From positions 91,508,287 through 91,572,286 of the forward strand of contig CM040428.1 in assembly GCA_022702705.1 (NCBI GenBank): DNA of 64,000 nt, read 5' to 3'. Of the stretch, positions 50,801-63,750 are shown in pieces. The translations under genes were made by a program, and so were the position numbers. The stretch comes from Papilionanthe hookeriana x Papilionanthe teres. Its lineage: Eukaryota; Streptophyta; Magnoliopsida; Asparagales; Orchidaceae. Each line of letters opens with the position of its first letter. Positions within the stretch are counted from its first letter, which is position 1. Under the pieces are notes generated by a model, which saw only the letters and a program-made list of their open reading frames with translations, made no database searches and was not told the DNA's origin.

Positions 50801-53800
50801 ATTGACCATTTTGACCAAAGATGACTTTCTGGTTAGAGATTGGCTTACTGGGTCAATAATTGGTCATTAGGCCAATGATTAACAAATTTAACAAAAGTTG
50901 ACTTTTTGGTCGAAAGTTAACATATTGGGTCAATGGGTTAGTCATCGGTCGAAATCGACCTTTTTCACCAAAATCGACTTTTAGGTCAAAAGTTAACATA
51001 TTGGGTCAATGGGTTCGTTATTCGATCAAAGATTAACAATTTTTACCAAAGTTGACTTTTTTGTTGAGAGATCGACTTATCGGGTCAATAATTAGTCATT
51101 AAGTCAAAAATCGATTATTTTGATCAAAATCGATTTTTAGTCAAAAGCTAACCTATCAGGTCAATGGGTCGGTCATCGGGTCGAAATCGACCATTTTGAC
51201 CAAACATGACTTTTTTGTCAAAAGTCGACCTATTGGGTCAATTTAGTGAGTTATTAGGTAAAAAATCGAGTATTTTGGCCAAAATCGACTTTTTGGTCAA
51301 AAGTCGACCTATTGTGTCAATAAGTCGGTCATCGGGTCAAGGATTAACCATTTTGACCAAAGTTGCCTTTTGCGTCGAAGATCGACTCCAGTGGGTCAAT
51401 AATTGGTCATTAGGTCAAAATCGATTATTTCGACCAACATTAACTTTTTAGTCAAATATCAACTAGGGTTCAATGGGTTGGTCCTTGTGTCGTTGATCGA
51501 CCAATTTCGACCAAAGTCGACTTTTGGTCTAAAGTTAACATATCGGGTCAATTGGTCGGTCATCAGGTTAGAAATCGACCATTTTGACTAACATCGACTT
51601 TTAGGTCAAAAAGTCGACATATTTGAACAATGGGTTCGTCATCGGATCAAAGATTAACTATTTCGACCAAAGTTGATCTTTTTGTAAGTGATTGATTTAT
51701 CGTGTCAATAATTAGTCAATTGACTAAAGTTGATTATTTTGACTAAAATCGAATTTTTAGTCAAAAGTCAATCCATTGGATAAATCAGGTGGTCATGAGG
51801 TCGATTTGACCATTTTGACCAAAGTTGACTTTTTATCAAAAGTTTACTTATTTGGTCAATGGGTTGGTCATTGTGTCAGAAATTGACTGTTTTAACCAAA
51901 GTTGACTTTTTTTAAAAGTTGACCTATTGGGTCAATGGGTTGGTCATTGGGTCAGAAATTGACCATTTTGACCAAACTTGACTTTTTTGTCAAAAGTTGA
52001 CCTAATGGGTCAATGGGGTGATCATTTGGTCAAGGATTGATTATTTTGACCAAAATTAACTTTTTGTTAAGAGATTGACTTATTAGATCAATAATTAGTC
52101 ATTAGGTCAAAAATTGACTATTTTGACCAAAATTAACTTTTTAGTCAAATATTGACATATTGGGTCAATGGGTTGGTCATTGGGTCAATGGTTGACCAAT
52201 TTGACCAAAGTTAACTTTTTGGATGAAAGTTAACATATTGGGTCTTTTGGTTGGTCATTGGGTCAGAAATTGACCATTTTGACCAAAATTGACTTTTAGG
52301 TCAAAAGTCGACATATTGGGTCAATTGGTTTGTCATTGGGTCAAAGATTAATCATTTTAACCAAAGTTGACTTTTTTATTAGAGATTTTCTTATTGGGTC
52401 AATAATTGATCATTAGGTTAAATATTGACTATTTTGACCAAAATTGACTATTTTGTCAAAAGTTAACCTATTGGGTCAATAGGTTGGTCACTGAGTCAAG
52501 GATTGATCATTTTGCAAGCAAAGTTGACTTTTTGGTCAAAAGTTGACCATTGGGTTAATTGGTCTAGTCATCAGTCGAAATCGATCCATTTTAAATAAAG
52601 ATGACTTTTTAGCCATAGATTGATTTATTGGGTCAATGGGGTGGTCATTAAGTCAAAAATTGATTATTTTGACCAAAACTGACTTTTGGTGAAAAGTTGA
52701 TCTACTGGGTTTTTGGGTCAAGGATTGACCATTTTGACAAAGTTGACTTTTTGGTCAAAAGTTGATCTATTGGGTCAATGGGTTGGTCATTAATTCGATG
52801 ATTAAGCATTTTGACCAAAGTTGACATTTTTGTCGAGATTGACTTATTAGGTCAATAATTGGTCACCAAGTCAAAATCGACTACTTCGACCAAAATCGAC
52901 ATTTTGATCCAAAGTCGAATTCGTTGGATTTTTGGTTTGGTCATCGGGTCAAGGATTAGCTCTTTGACCAAAGTTGAGTTTTGGTTAAAAGTCGACATAT
53001 TGGCTCAATGGGTCGGACATTTCATCAATCGAATCGACCATATTAACCAAATTTGACTTTTTAGATATAGAATGACTTATTGGGTCAATTGGGTGGTCAT
53101 TAGGTCAAAATTGACTATTTTGAACAAAATTAACTTTTTGGTCAAAAGTTGACCAATTGGGTCAGTGGGTTTAGGGTAAATCATTTGGACCAAAGTTAAC
53201 TTTTTTGTTAGAGATTGACTTATTGGGTTATTAGGTAAAAAATCAACTAAATTGAACAAAATTAAATTTTCGGTTAAAGTTGACTCATTGGGTTAATTGG
53301 TGGTCATCAGGTTAAAATCGACCATTTTGACCAAAGTTTACTTTTTGGTCAATAGTCGATCTATCGGGTCAATAGGGTGGTCATTAGGTCAAAATTGACT
53401 ATTTTGACCAAAATAGACTTTTGGTCAAAAGTCGAATTTATCGGGACAATGGGCTTCGTCATTGATTCAAAGATTGACCATTTTGACCAAAGTTGACTTT
53501 TTCGTCAAAAGATGACCTATTGGGTCAATGGGTTCGTCTTTGGGTCAAGGATTGACAATTTTGACCAAAGTTGACTTTTTGGCAGAGATTGACTTATATT
53601 GTCAATAATTTGTCTTTAGGTCCAAAATTGACTATTTTGACCAAAATTAAATTTTTGGTCAAAAGTCAATCTCGTTGGGACAATGGGATGGTCATTCGGA
53701 TAGAAATTGACCATTTTGACCAAAGTTGACTTTTTGGTCAAAAGTTAACCTATTGGGTCAATGGGGAGGTCATTAGGTCAAAAATTGATTATTTTGACCA

Positions 53801-54227
53801 AAATTGACTTTTTGGTCAATAGTTTACCTGTTGGGTCAATGGGTTGGTCATTGGGTCAAGGATTGACCATTTTGACCAAAGTTGACTTTTGGTAAAAAAT
53901 TGACATATTGGGTCAATACGTTGGTCATTGGGTTAAGGATTGACCATTTTGATCAAATTCGACTTTTTCGTCGATAGATCGACTTATTGAGTTAATAATT
54001 GGTCATTATGTCAAAAATTAACTTTTTTACCAAAATTTACTTTTTGGTCAAAAGGTAACTTATTGGGTTAATGGGTCGATCATTGGGTCAAGGATTGATA
54101 ATTTTTTACTAAAGTTGCCTTTTTGATCAAAAGTTAACCTATTAGGTCAACGTGTTGGTCATTAGGTCAAGGATTGACCTTTTTTTACCAAAGTTCACAT
54201 TTTGTTTAATGATTGACTTATTGGGTC
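47801..54227. repeat. divergent satellite without visible HOR order
   Basis: About 6.4 kb of 78-bp-family monomers whose order does not follow the 5.1-kb HOR as far as I can see by eye. Monomer identity varies. Clean stretches (for example 51,840-52,330 and 53,740-53,950) alternate with TCGAC-rich ones (48,230-48,720, 50,930-51,830). Open frames of 60-80 codons here are repeat translations. No gene. Confidence 0.85.
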
Positions 54228-57200
54228 AATAGTCGACCTATTGGTTTAATGTGATGGTCATTATGTCAAAAATTAACTATTTTGACTAAAATTGACTTTT
54301 TGGTCAAAAGTTGACATTTTGGGTCGATGGGGTGGTCATTAGGTAAAAAATTTACTATATTGACCAAAATTAACTTTTATGTCAAAAGTCGATCTATTGT
54401 GTCAATGGGTTGCTCATTGTGTCAAGGATTGACTATTTTGACTAAAGTTCACTTTTTGATCAAAAGTTGACCTATTGGGTCTTTGAGTCAAGGATTAACC
54501 ATTTTGATCGAAGTTGACCTTTTTGCGAGAGATTGACTTATTGGGCCAATAATTGCTCATTATGTAAAAAAATAACTATTTTGGTCAAAAGTTGACCTAT
54601 TGGGTCTGTGGGTTGGTCATTGGGTCAAGGATTGACCACTTTGACCAAACTAGACTTTTTGGTCAAAACTTGACCTATTAAGTTAATGGGTTGGTCATTG
54701 GGTCGTAAATTGACCATTTTAAAAAACATGACTTTTTGGTCAAAAGTTCACTTATTTGGTTAATGAGCTGGTCATTAGGTCAAAAATTAACAATTTTGAT
54801 AAAAATTAACTTATCAAGTTAAAAGTCGAACTATTCGGTCAAAGGGTTTAGGTCATCAGCCAAGATTGACTATTTCGACCAAAGGTAACTCTTTAGTCAA
54901 AAGTCGACTTATCGGGTCAAGGGTCAGTCATCGGGCCAATGATCGATTGCTTTCGATAAAAGTTAACTTTTTGGTCAAAGATCGGCTTAATGGGTCTATA
55001 ATCGGTTATCGGGTCAAAAATCGACCATTTCGACCAAAGTTATCTTTTCGGTCAAAAGTCGACCTATCGGCCACTGGTCGGGTTCATTCCGTCAAGGATC
55101 GACCATTTCGACAAAAGTCGACTTTTGGTCGGAGATCGACTTATTGGGCCGAAGTAATTAGTCATTAGGTTAAAAATCGAGTATTTCGACAAAAATTAAA
55201 TTTTTCGGTCAAACGTTAACCTATCAGCTGAACGACGCGTCATTGCGGTCGAAATCGACCATTTTGACCAAAGTTGACTTTTGGTCAAAAGTCGATTTAT
55301 TTGGTTAATGAGTTCAGTGATCGGGTCAAGAATCAACCATTTTGACTAAAGATGACTTTTTGGTCAAAAGTTGATCTATTGGGTCAATGGGTTGGTCATT
55401 GGGTCAAAAATTGATCATTTTGACCAAAGTTGACTTTTTGGTTAAAAGTTGACCAATTGGGTCAATGGGAAGTCATTAAGTCAAAAATTGACTATTTTGA
55501 CCAAAATTTAATTTTTGGTCAAAAGTCAATCTATATGCGTCAATCCAAGTGGTAATTCGGTTAAAAATTCGACAATTCGACCAAAATTAACTTTTTGGTC
55601 AAAAGTTAACCTATTAGGTTAATGAGTTGGTCATCGGGTCGAATGATCGACCTATTTCTGCTAAAGTCGATTTTTTGGTTAAAGGTCGCTCACTGATAGT
55701 CTACGGGTTGTTCATCGGGTCAAAATCGATGATCTTCGACTAAGGTCGACTTTTCAACAAAATCGACAAATTGGGACAATGTGTGGTCATTATGTCAAAA
55801 ATCGACTATTTTGACCAAAATCGACTTTTGGTCGAAAGTCGACTTATTGGATCAATGGGTTGGTCGTTGGTCAAGGTTTTCACCATTTTGATCACAGTCG
55901 TCTTTTCGGTCAAAAGTCGATCGACTGGGTCAATTGGTTGGTCATCAGGTCAAGGATCGACCATTTTGACCTAAAGTTAACTTTTTGATCGTAGATTTAC
56001 TTATTGGGTTAATAATTGCTCATTAGGTCAAAATCGACTATTTTGACTCAAAATTAAATTTTTGGTCGAAAGTCGACCCATCGGGTCGATGGGGTGTCAT
56101 CGGGTCTAAAATTGATCATTTTGACTAAAGTCGACATTTTGGTCAAAAGTTAACATATCGGGTCAATGAGGGGGTTATTAAGTAAAAAATCGAATTATAT
56201 CGACCAAAATTAACTTTTTTGTCAAAAGCAGACTTATCGTGTCAATGGGTCGGTCATTGTGTCAAGGATCGACAATTTTGACTAAAGTTCACTTTTTGGT
56301 CTAAAGTTAACTTATCGAGTCAATGAGTCGGTCATCGGGTCAAGGATTGACTCATTTCGACCAAAGTCAATCTTTTGTTCACAAATTTACTTCTTGGGTC
56401 AATAATTGGTCATTATATCTAAAATTGACTATTTTGGTCAAAAGTTAACCTATTGGGTCTCTTGGTCTGTCATTATGTCATGGATTGACCATTTTGACCA
56501 AATTTGACTTTTTGGTCAATTGTTGACCCATTGGGTTAATGAGCTAGTCATTGGGTCAGAAATTGGCCATTTGAATCAAACTTCACTTTTTTGTCAAAAG
56601 TTGATCGTCTGTGTTAATGGAGCGGTCATTAAAGTCATCGATAATTTTGACTAAAATTAACTTTTTACTCAAAATTCGACGTATCGGGGTCTATGGGTCA
56701 GACATCGTGTCAAGGATTTACCAATTCCGAACAAAGTCGACATTTTGGTCAAAAGTTAACCTATCAGGTTAATAGGTTTTTCATCGAGTAAAAATTTGAT
56801 CTTTTCGACCAAATTTTAATTTTTCGTCAAAATTCGACGCATTAGTTCAATCAGGTGGTCATTATGTAAGAAATTGATCATCTTGACTAAACTCGCTTTT
56901 TGTCAATAGCTGATTTTTTGGGTCAATGGGCTTGTCGTTGGGTCGAAATCGACAATGGGTCTGGTCATTCGTCAAAATCGACAATTTTGACTCAAACATG
57001 ACTTTTTGTCAAAAGTTAACCTATTAAGTTAATGGGGTGGTCATTAAGTAAAAAATCGATCGTTTGACCAAAATCGACTTTTTTGTCAAAAGTCGATCTA
57101 TCGGGTCAATGGGTTGCTCATCGGGTCAAGGATCGACCATTTCGACTAAAGTTGATTATTTGGTCAAAAGTCGATTTATCGGGTCAATGAGTTAGTAATC

Positions 57201-59179
57201 GTGTCAACGATCGACCATTTCGACTAAAGTCGACTTTCTCGCCATTAGGTCGGAAAATAACCATTTTGACTCAATGTTGATTTTTTTGTTAAAAGTTCAT
57301 CTATTTGGTCAATGGGATCGTCAATAGTCAAAAATCGATTATTTTGACCAAAATCGACTTTTTGGTCGAAAGTCGAGCTATTTAGTTAATGTGTTGGTCA
57401 TTGGGTCAAGGATTGATCATTTTAACCAAAGTTGATTTTTTTGTCAGAGATTGACAATAAATGGTCATTTGGACTAAAATTGATTATTTTGACCAAAATT
57501 AAAATTTTGGTCAAAGGTTTACTTGTTGGGTCAATGGTGTTGTCATTGTGATAGAAATTAACCTTTTTGACCAAAGTTGACTTTTTGGTTAAAAGTTGAT
57601 TCATTGGGTCAATGGGTTGGTCATCGAGTAAAGGATCGACCATTTTGAGCAAAGTTGACTTTTGGTTCGAGTTTGACCTATCGGGACAATAATTGGTCAA
57701 TCAGTCAAAATTGATTATTTTGCCTAAAATTAACTTTTTGGTCAAAGGTTAAGGATTGACCATTTCAACAAAAAGTTGACTTTTTCGTCCAAAGTTGACA
57801 TTTTGGGTCAATGAGTTAGTCAAATTTGTGAAGGATTCACCATTTTGACTAAAGTTGACTTTTTAGCCAGAGATTGACTTATCGGGTCAATAATCGGGTC
57901 CTTAGATCAAAAATTGATTATTTTGACCAAAATTGAATTTTTGGTCAAAAGTTGACTCGTTAGGTCAATGGGGTGGTCATTATGTAAGAAATTGACCATT
58001 TTGACCAAAGTTAGCTTTTTGTCAAAAGTCGATCTTATTTAAGTCAATGAGGCGGTCAAAAATCGACATTTTGACCAAAACTCACCTTTTCGTCAAAAGT
58101 CGATCTACTAGGTTTTCGGATCGGTCATCGGATCAATGATCGACCAGCTTGCTAAAGTCGACTTTTTAGTTAAAAGTCGACCTATCGGGTCAATGTGTCG
58201 GTCATCGGGTCGAAATCGACCATTTTGACTTAAGTTAACTTTTTGGTCAAAAATTAACCTATTGGGTCAATGAGTGTTCATTTGGTCAAAAATTGACTAT
58301 TTCGACCAAAATCGACTTTTTTGGTCCAAAGTCGACCTATCGGATGGGTTGGTCATCGGGTCCAGGTATGATAATTTTGATCAAAATCGACTTGTTGGTC
58401 AGAGATCGACTTATCGGTCAAGAATTGGTCATTAGGTCAAAAATCGAATATCTTTAACCAAACTAAATTTTTGGTCAAAGTTGACCCATCGAGTTAATGG
58501 GGTCGGTCATCGAGTCAAAATCGACTATTTTGATCGAAGTCGACTTTTTGGTTAAAAGTCGATTTATTTCGGTCAATGAGTCGGTAATCGGGTCAAGAAT
58601 CGACCATTTCGACCAAAGATGACTCGTTTGATCAAAAGTCGACCAATTGGGTCAATGGGTCATTATCGCTAAAATCGACCATTTTGACCAAACTTCAATT
58701 TTTAGTCAAAAGTTTACCTATTGGGTCAATGGGTGGTCATTAGGTCTATTTTGACCAAAATTAATTTTTTGGTCAAAAGTTCACCTATTGGGTCAATGGG
58801 TTTGTCTGGGTTAAGGATTAACCATTTTGACCAAAGTAGACCGTTTCTATCGAGATGTACTTATCGGGTCAATAATTGGTCATTAATTCAAAAATTGACT
58901 ATTTTGACCAAAATAACTATTTTGATCGAAAGGTGACCTATTAGGTCAATGGGTTGGTCATTGGGTCAAGGATTGTTCATTTCGACAAAAGTTCACTTTT
59001 TGGTCAAAAGTTGACCGATTGGATCAATGGGTTGGTCAATGGGTCAAGGATTGACCATTTTAACAAAAGTCGACTTTCGGGGTTAGTGGATCGACTTATC
59101 GGGTCAATAATCGGTCATTAGGTCAAAATTCGACTATTTTGACCAAAATTGACTTTTGGTCAAAAGTCGACTCATCGGG
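54228..59179. repeat. satellite HOR copy, duplicate of 30,690-35,635
   Basis: Begins with the same private junction (AATAGTCGACCTATTGG then TTTAATGTGATGG) and follows copy 7 including its private deletion near 57,450 (compare 33,905). It ends at the same truncated monomer. Its left neighbour is divergent satellite rather than HOR copy 6, so the edge near 54,228 is a duplication breakpoint. Heavy T-to-C changes occur from ~54,820 on, except in clean patches such as 57,400-57,620. Confidence 0.93.
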
Positions 59180-59310
59180 ATCAATAGCATTAAGCTTTTA
59201 TCAATCGAGTAACAAGGAGCTCTGGAGTATAATATAACAAGTAACAAAGATCCCAAATTTGCTATTTATTACTCAATTTTTAGGCTCCCAACTTTAATAT
59301 TTTAAAATCT

Positions 59311-59565
59311 ATGAAGTATCTCTCAATGGAAAAAGATAATGAATGCTTTAGAATGGAGGTCTGTGATTACTTGAGAAACGATTATTTTGAAAATATATTT
59401 GAAAAAGAAGAAGAATATAAAAATATGTTTGAAGAAGAAAGTGAAGATGAAGAAAATTCAGATAGTAAGAAGAATGAAGATATGGAATATGTTCAGGAGA
59501 GATTCGAAATATTAGACACTATGGAAGATGGAGATAAAAGCTTAATTCCATCTATCATTAAATAG
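59311..59565 (+). CDS. unrecognised acidic 84-residue ORF, second copy
   Basis: Same protein as at 35,768-36,022 apart from Ser to Pro at residue 79 (a T-to-C change, the direction typical of differences in this copy). Function unknown. The acidic Glu/Asp-rich middle is unchanged, and the frame has no indel although sequence on both sides does. That may reflect real constraint, recent duplication, or simply the lack of error-prone motifs. A T-rich run ending CAG follows the stop, as in the first copy. It lies upstream of the duplicated copia 3' fragment in the same orientation. Confidence 0.35.
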   Translation: MKYLSMEKDNECFRMEVCDYLRNDYFENIFEKEEEYKNMFEEESEDEENSDSKKNEDMEYVQERFEILDTMEDGDKSLIPSIIK

Positions 59566-59683
59566 TTTATTTCCTTTCAGTCTAAGCGGTACTTTTCTAT
59601 CACACAATAAAGCCCGAAGCATTCCTCCACCTCAACCAACTAACTCGAATTCTACTATTAACATCTCTTTATAAAAGAAAAAA

Positions 59684-59829
59684 CTAGAAAATGACCCGAT
59701 TTCAGTGCTCCATATTTATCCATAAGAAATCAACCGACCGACATATTTACCAAAAGATTCTCGCAACCCAACATTTAAAAAAAATATCATAAACAAATTT
59801 GGAATGATAGATATCTATCATCTAGTTTC
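59684..59829 (+). pseudogene. Ty1/copia RNase H tail, second copy, more damaged
   Basis: Corresponds to 36,141-36,284. The IFTKRF-type block is still readable (ATATTTACCAAAAGATTC near 59,747). The frame is broken upstream (GATTTCAGTGCTCC versus GATTTGTGCTCC) and near the end, where the stop region GTTTGATCATCC became GTTTCGATCATCC. These are the kind of change seen throughout this copy, so some may be sequence error. Confidence 0.8.
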
Positions 59830-59848
59830 GATCATCCAACAGGGGGAA

Positions 59849-60144
59849 TATCGAATATCCAGATTCAATCATTGCAAATAACTAAAGGCACACGGATAAA
59901 GATTTTATATTGTTGGATATATTTACTCGTGCCTTAAAATAACAACGAATGTAAGGCATAGTATCTAGGCTCGTACAATTACATTGATTTCTCTATGACC
60001 CTTGGATTGTAATCCACATACTTTCCTATAGGATTGCCAACCCCTAATTATTCTTCCGTCATTTTTGATTTATTCTTATTTTGTAATGCCTCCAGGCGCT
60101 GAATAAATATATTGCCCAATACTTATTTTCTATAGTGATAAACA
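59849..60144 (+). mobile_element. Ty1/copia 3' LTR, second copy
   Basis: Follows a shortened polypurine tract (CAGGGGGAA near 59,840; the first copy has TTTGAGGGGGAA). It starts TATCGAATATCC and matches 36,305-36,599 nearly base for base, with an AATAAA near 60,102. Confidence 0.65.
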
Positions 60145-62418
60145 AGTTGTAACTAGCATTGCTAAAGATTGTGCTTGTCATTGTCCAATAATAACATCTT
60201 CTAAAATTAAATAGCCACTAAACAATACAACTTTGTTCCCGTCCAAATCATAATAAGTAATAATGTCTTATAAATTTGAATACAAATGACTAAAACACGA
60301 TACAAACTAATATATATTTTCTGTTATACATATCCTTAGTTACCTTCTCATTCACTATATACAATTTTTTTCCTTTTACTTAGCTAACTTAAATGATCTT
60401 TTCCCAGTAAATGCATATCAATAAATGTGGCGAGTCATCCAAGAAATTAGTGGTTTATAATAGGTCTATGATATTAGCTACTCTAAGAATAGTAATAGTA
60501 TGCATGCACGCCATTAAGCAGTAACATGTTCTTTTGATAAGAGTTTTAATAATGGATCTGTTTAATATATTCAAACTATAAGAAAGAACACCTGTCTAGT
60601 AACATGATCTTCTGAAAGGAAACTTATCGTTATATGCCATATCTTATGTTTTAATAGAGTAAACCCGTCATAAGTCGCTGCTTAATTTGTACCACTTATG
60701 ACACTTATTTTCATATCCTTTTCCTAATTTGAAAAAAAAGGTGATAACTTTATGCACGGGTGTGCATATCCTCAGCAAGTACCATAAAAAGGGGCTTTCC
60801 ATCATTCAACATATATTTTATGTTTTAACATATTCATTACATTTATCTTGTACATATATTTCTGAAATAAGATGAATTTCATCCAATATTTATAAGATTA
60901 TGAACATGGTTGTATTAGTTCAAGCGAATGTTCATTTAGTCATTTTTTAATGACAAGATGCATGATTAAATTTATCAAATGTATATTCGGAAGGGTATAT
61001 CAATCATAATATCAATGTTGAGAAAACGGTCATAATTACTATAAAATAGGAATATAATTACCAACACTGAGATACGAAAGTAATTTTCTTCAATTTTGTC
61101 CCTATCTTCTTTGCACTTATCTTTATAATCCATTTCCCAATACCATGTACAAGAAACACATAATAAAATTCATATCCAACCTTTTATATTTTAACATATC
61201 TTAATATTCTCTCCTAAATTAAAATCTTAACTCCTATTAAATTTACGTCTATGTAATTGTGATCTTTTATGACTTTTTGGACTATTATTTCCAAGCGATA
61301 ATTAAATTGCTTGTCGTGTGAAGAAATTAGAGCCAAACAAAGAAATTCTTATCCAAGCTTAAAACTTAGGCTCCTTAGAACAAATCATTATCCCAACTTG
61401 TTTAAAGATTAAATTTTAATGCTATTAGTAAAATATTTTTGAATTTATCGTTAATTTCTCAATTTCTAGATTATTCTCACTAAATAAAATTTCGTATTAT
61501 TTACCCACTACAATTTTAAATATCAATCAAAACTTTTATATGGGACAGTCACTAACTAAGGCATGTTTCATTTTATGCCCGAACTAGAGATAATTAGGAT
61601 TACCTTAAATCAAGCTCAAGTGGTGGATGAAGAATGAGATCGAATCTTATCACCCGAGAGGGACACTTATATTTTTATTTTTTCTATGAGATACTCGACG
61701 TGCTTTTGTATGGAATAATCAGGATAAACTACTATCAAGAAGGCGTACATGTGCACCCCGTTCTCGAGGTCATTAAGGCATACGTAAAGGCTCTTACCAC
61801 CTCGGTCTCGAGCGGGTTGATAGGTATCTTGATTCCAAGCAGAACTCAAGTTGTTTTCGCAGGATATTCTCTCACCCACTTCAGGTAAAACGACAATTCT
61901 GTACCGCAAGCTAGTGTTATTTTCTATCAAAATTCACGAATCCATCGTTTAAATTTAATATGAAAATTTTTCCTTAAATTTTAGATCCGAGAAAGTCATA
62001 TCACAGGTTTTAGGGATCATTTTAATATTATGTTTTCTATTTCGCAAAACATTATATATTCCGTTGTATCATTAGAATCCTTCGAAGCTTTCATTTTTTC
62101 GGAAGAATGGTGCAGTTGATGCCAACACAACCTCTAATTAAGATGATGTTCACTCACATTTTGATACGAGTCTCCTTCCTTTTATCATTTATTTATTTTT
62201 AATACATCGCCTTTTTTGTAATTCAATTTTATTAGCTTCGTTAATGATATGCCGTTATGATTAGTAAAAATATAGAACCGCATGGCTAATTTTCGCTTCA
62301 AAACCACCTCTTCAAACAATGGGAGTGTTGATATTTGTATGTTATTTCGAGGGGTCTAATTATAAAGAAAGAATTGCTTAAAAAAAAACCATCTGATCAA
62401 AATGGAGAGAGAAACTTT
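60145..62418. other. AT-rich non-coding interior, second copy
   Basis: Duplicate of 36,600-38,872. Two overlapping open frames at 61,634-61,930 on opposite strands do not exist in the same form in the first copy, so they are products of base differences rather than genes. Nothing else is supported. Confidence 0.5.
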
Positions 62419-62436
62419 TCCCCAGCGGAGTCGCCA
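62419..62436 (-). other. tRNA-Arg primer-binding site, second copy
   Basis: The plus strand again reads TCCCCAGCGGAGTCGCCA without change, six bases or fewer from the LTR-like edge at 62,442. Confidence 0.8.
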
Positions 62437-62441
62437 AAAAT

Positions 62442-63750
62442 TGTTGGCATATTTTTAGGTTGTGTTGTATTTTGAAAAGGGGTCGCCTACAGAAATTATC
62501 GCCGAATTTTTAATTTAATTTAAATAAATAATTTGAAAAGTAGTATTTGATTTTAAAAATAATTTTTAAATTTGAAGATTTTAAGATATGAAATCAAACC
62601 GATCTCACATCCCAAATAGTTTATATAAACGAGCACCGTACCACAAACCGTGTATCTATCCCGAAGAATAGGCACATAATCGCTCGACGATGGGGCTCGA
62701 TTAAATAAACTAGAAGATTCGTGAAATCTGCTTGGTCCGTGAACCAATTTTATAAGCCGACAAGTTCCCCGCTTAATATAAATGAATTAAGCTATGGTTT
62801 ATATTACCCGGGTTCTTAAAGTTCCCTATAAGGGAAAGCCCCTATAGTTAATTACATCTTAAATGACGGAATCATTTAAGAAAACTCTCGATAATGATCA
62901 GTGATTCCCGCTCTCAAGAATTTCAAAGTTTAAGGTTTTCAAAGGATTGAATTTTGGATTTTCAATAGAGGAATGGATCAAATTTGGAAGATTTTGTTTT
63001 TGGGAATACAAAGGAAGAAAAGTAGTAGAAATTACAGATTCGAAGTGAACTTCGATAATTTCCCGACTATCCTATTTGTTTGGCATGAATTTAAGAAGGT
63101 CCTAATGTCTATTTAATGTTTTGATTTTGTCAATTTTAATTAATTAGGGCTTATATTTATATGATAGAATTATACAAACAACCTCGAAGATGTGAGGGTT
63201 TATGTCGTATCGTACGACTACCTCGTAATCCTAAGACCTGTTAGGGCTTAATTTGCAATGCAAATGCCTAACGAAGAGTTGAGGATTTATGTCGCACTAG
63301 GCAAACTACCTCAAAGTCCTATGGCTTCGGTTATTTAATTCTAAGAAAACTTTGCCGAAGTAGACCCGAGTTTTGCCGATGACGATAGCCGTGCCGCCCA
63401 CCATGCTCCGAGCTCCTTGTTACTCAATTTTTAGGCTCCCAACCGTAAATCTAAACGGCGTACTTTCCGGAGTGAAGGATCAATAGGCATACTCTCGTAA
63501 TTGATAACGTAGAGGAGCTTACCGAGATGAGCTCAGGTCAAACTTGACGAATTTGGTTCATTAGTGGATTCCCTAGCTAGATTTTAGAACAACTAGCCCA
63601 ACCGACTTCGAGAAATCCATAAGGTTCAAGAACTAACTCGAAGCTAATTGTGGACTGGTTGGATCGAACCAATGCGGTTAGCCGACTACATATGGAGATG
63701 ACACTTGGCCTATACTGCTATGTGGTTCCAATGACTTCATTATATTTGAT
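62442..63750 (-). mobile_element. LTR-like region of the tRNA-Arg-primed element, second copy
   Basis: Duplicate of 38,896-40,200, beginning TGTTGGCATATTTTTAGG in plus-strand view. The open frame at 62,553-62,747 (minus) is not kept in the first copy and is not a gene. The right end is uncertain, as in the first copy. Confidence 0.5.

Noticed and set aside
61634..61930. Overlapping open frames on opposite strands in the second block copy
   Set aside because: Absent in this form from the first copy; they arise from base differences that may be sequence errors.
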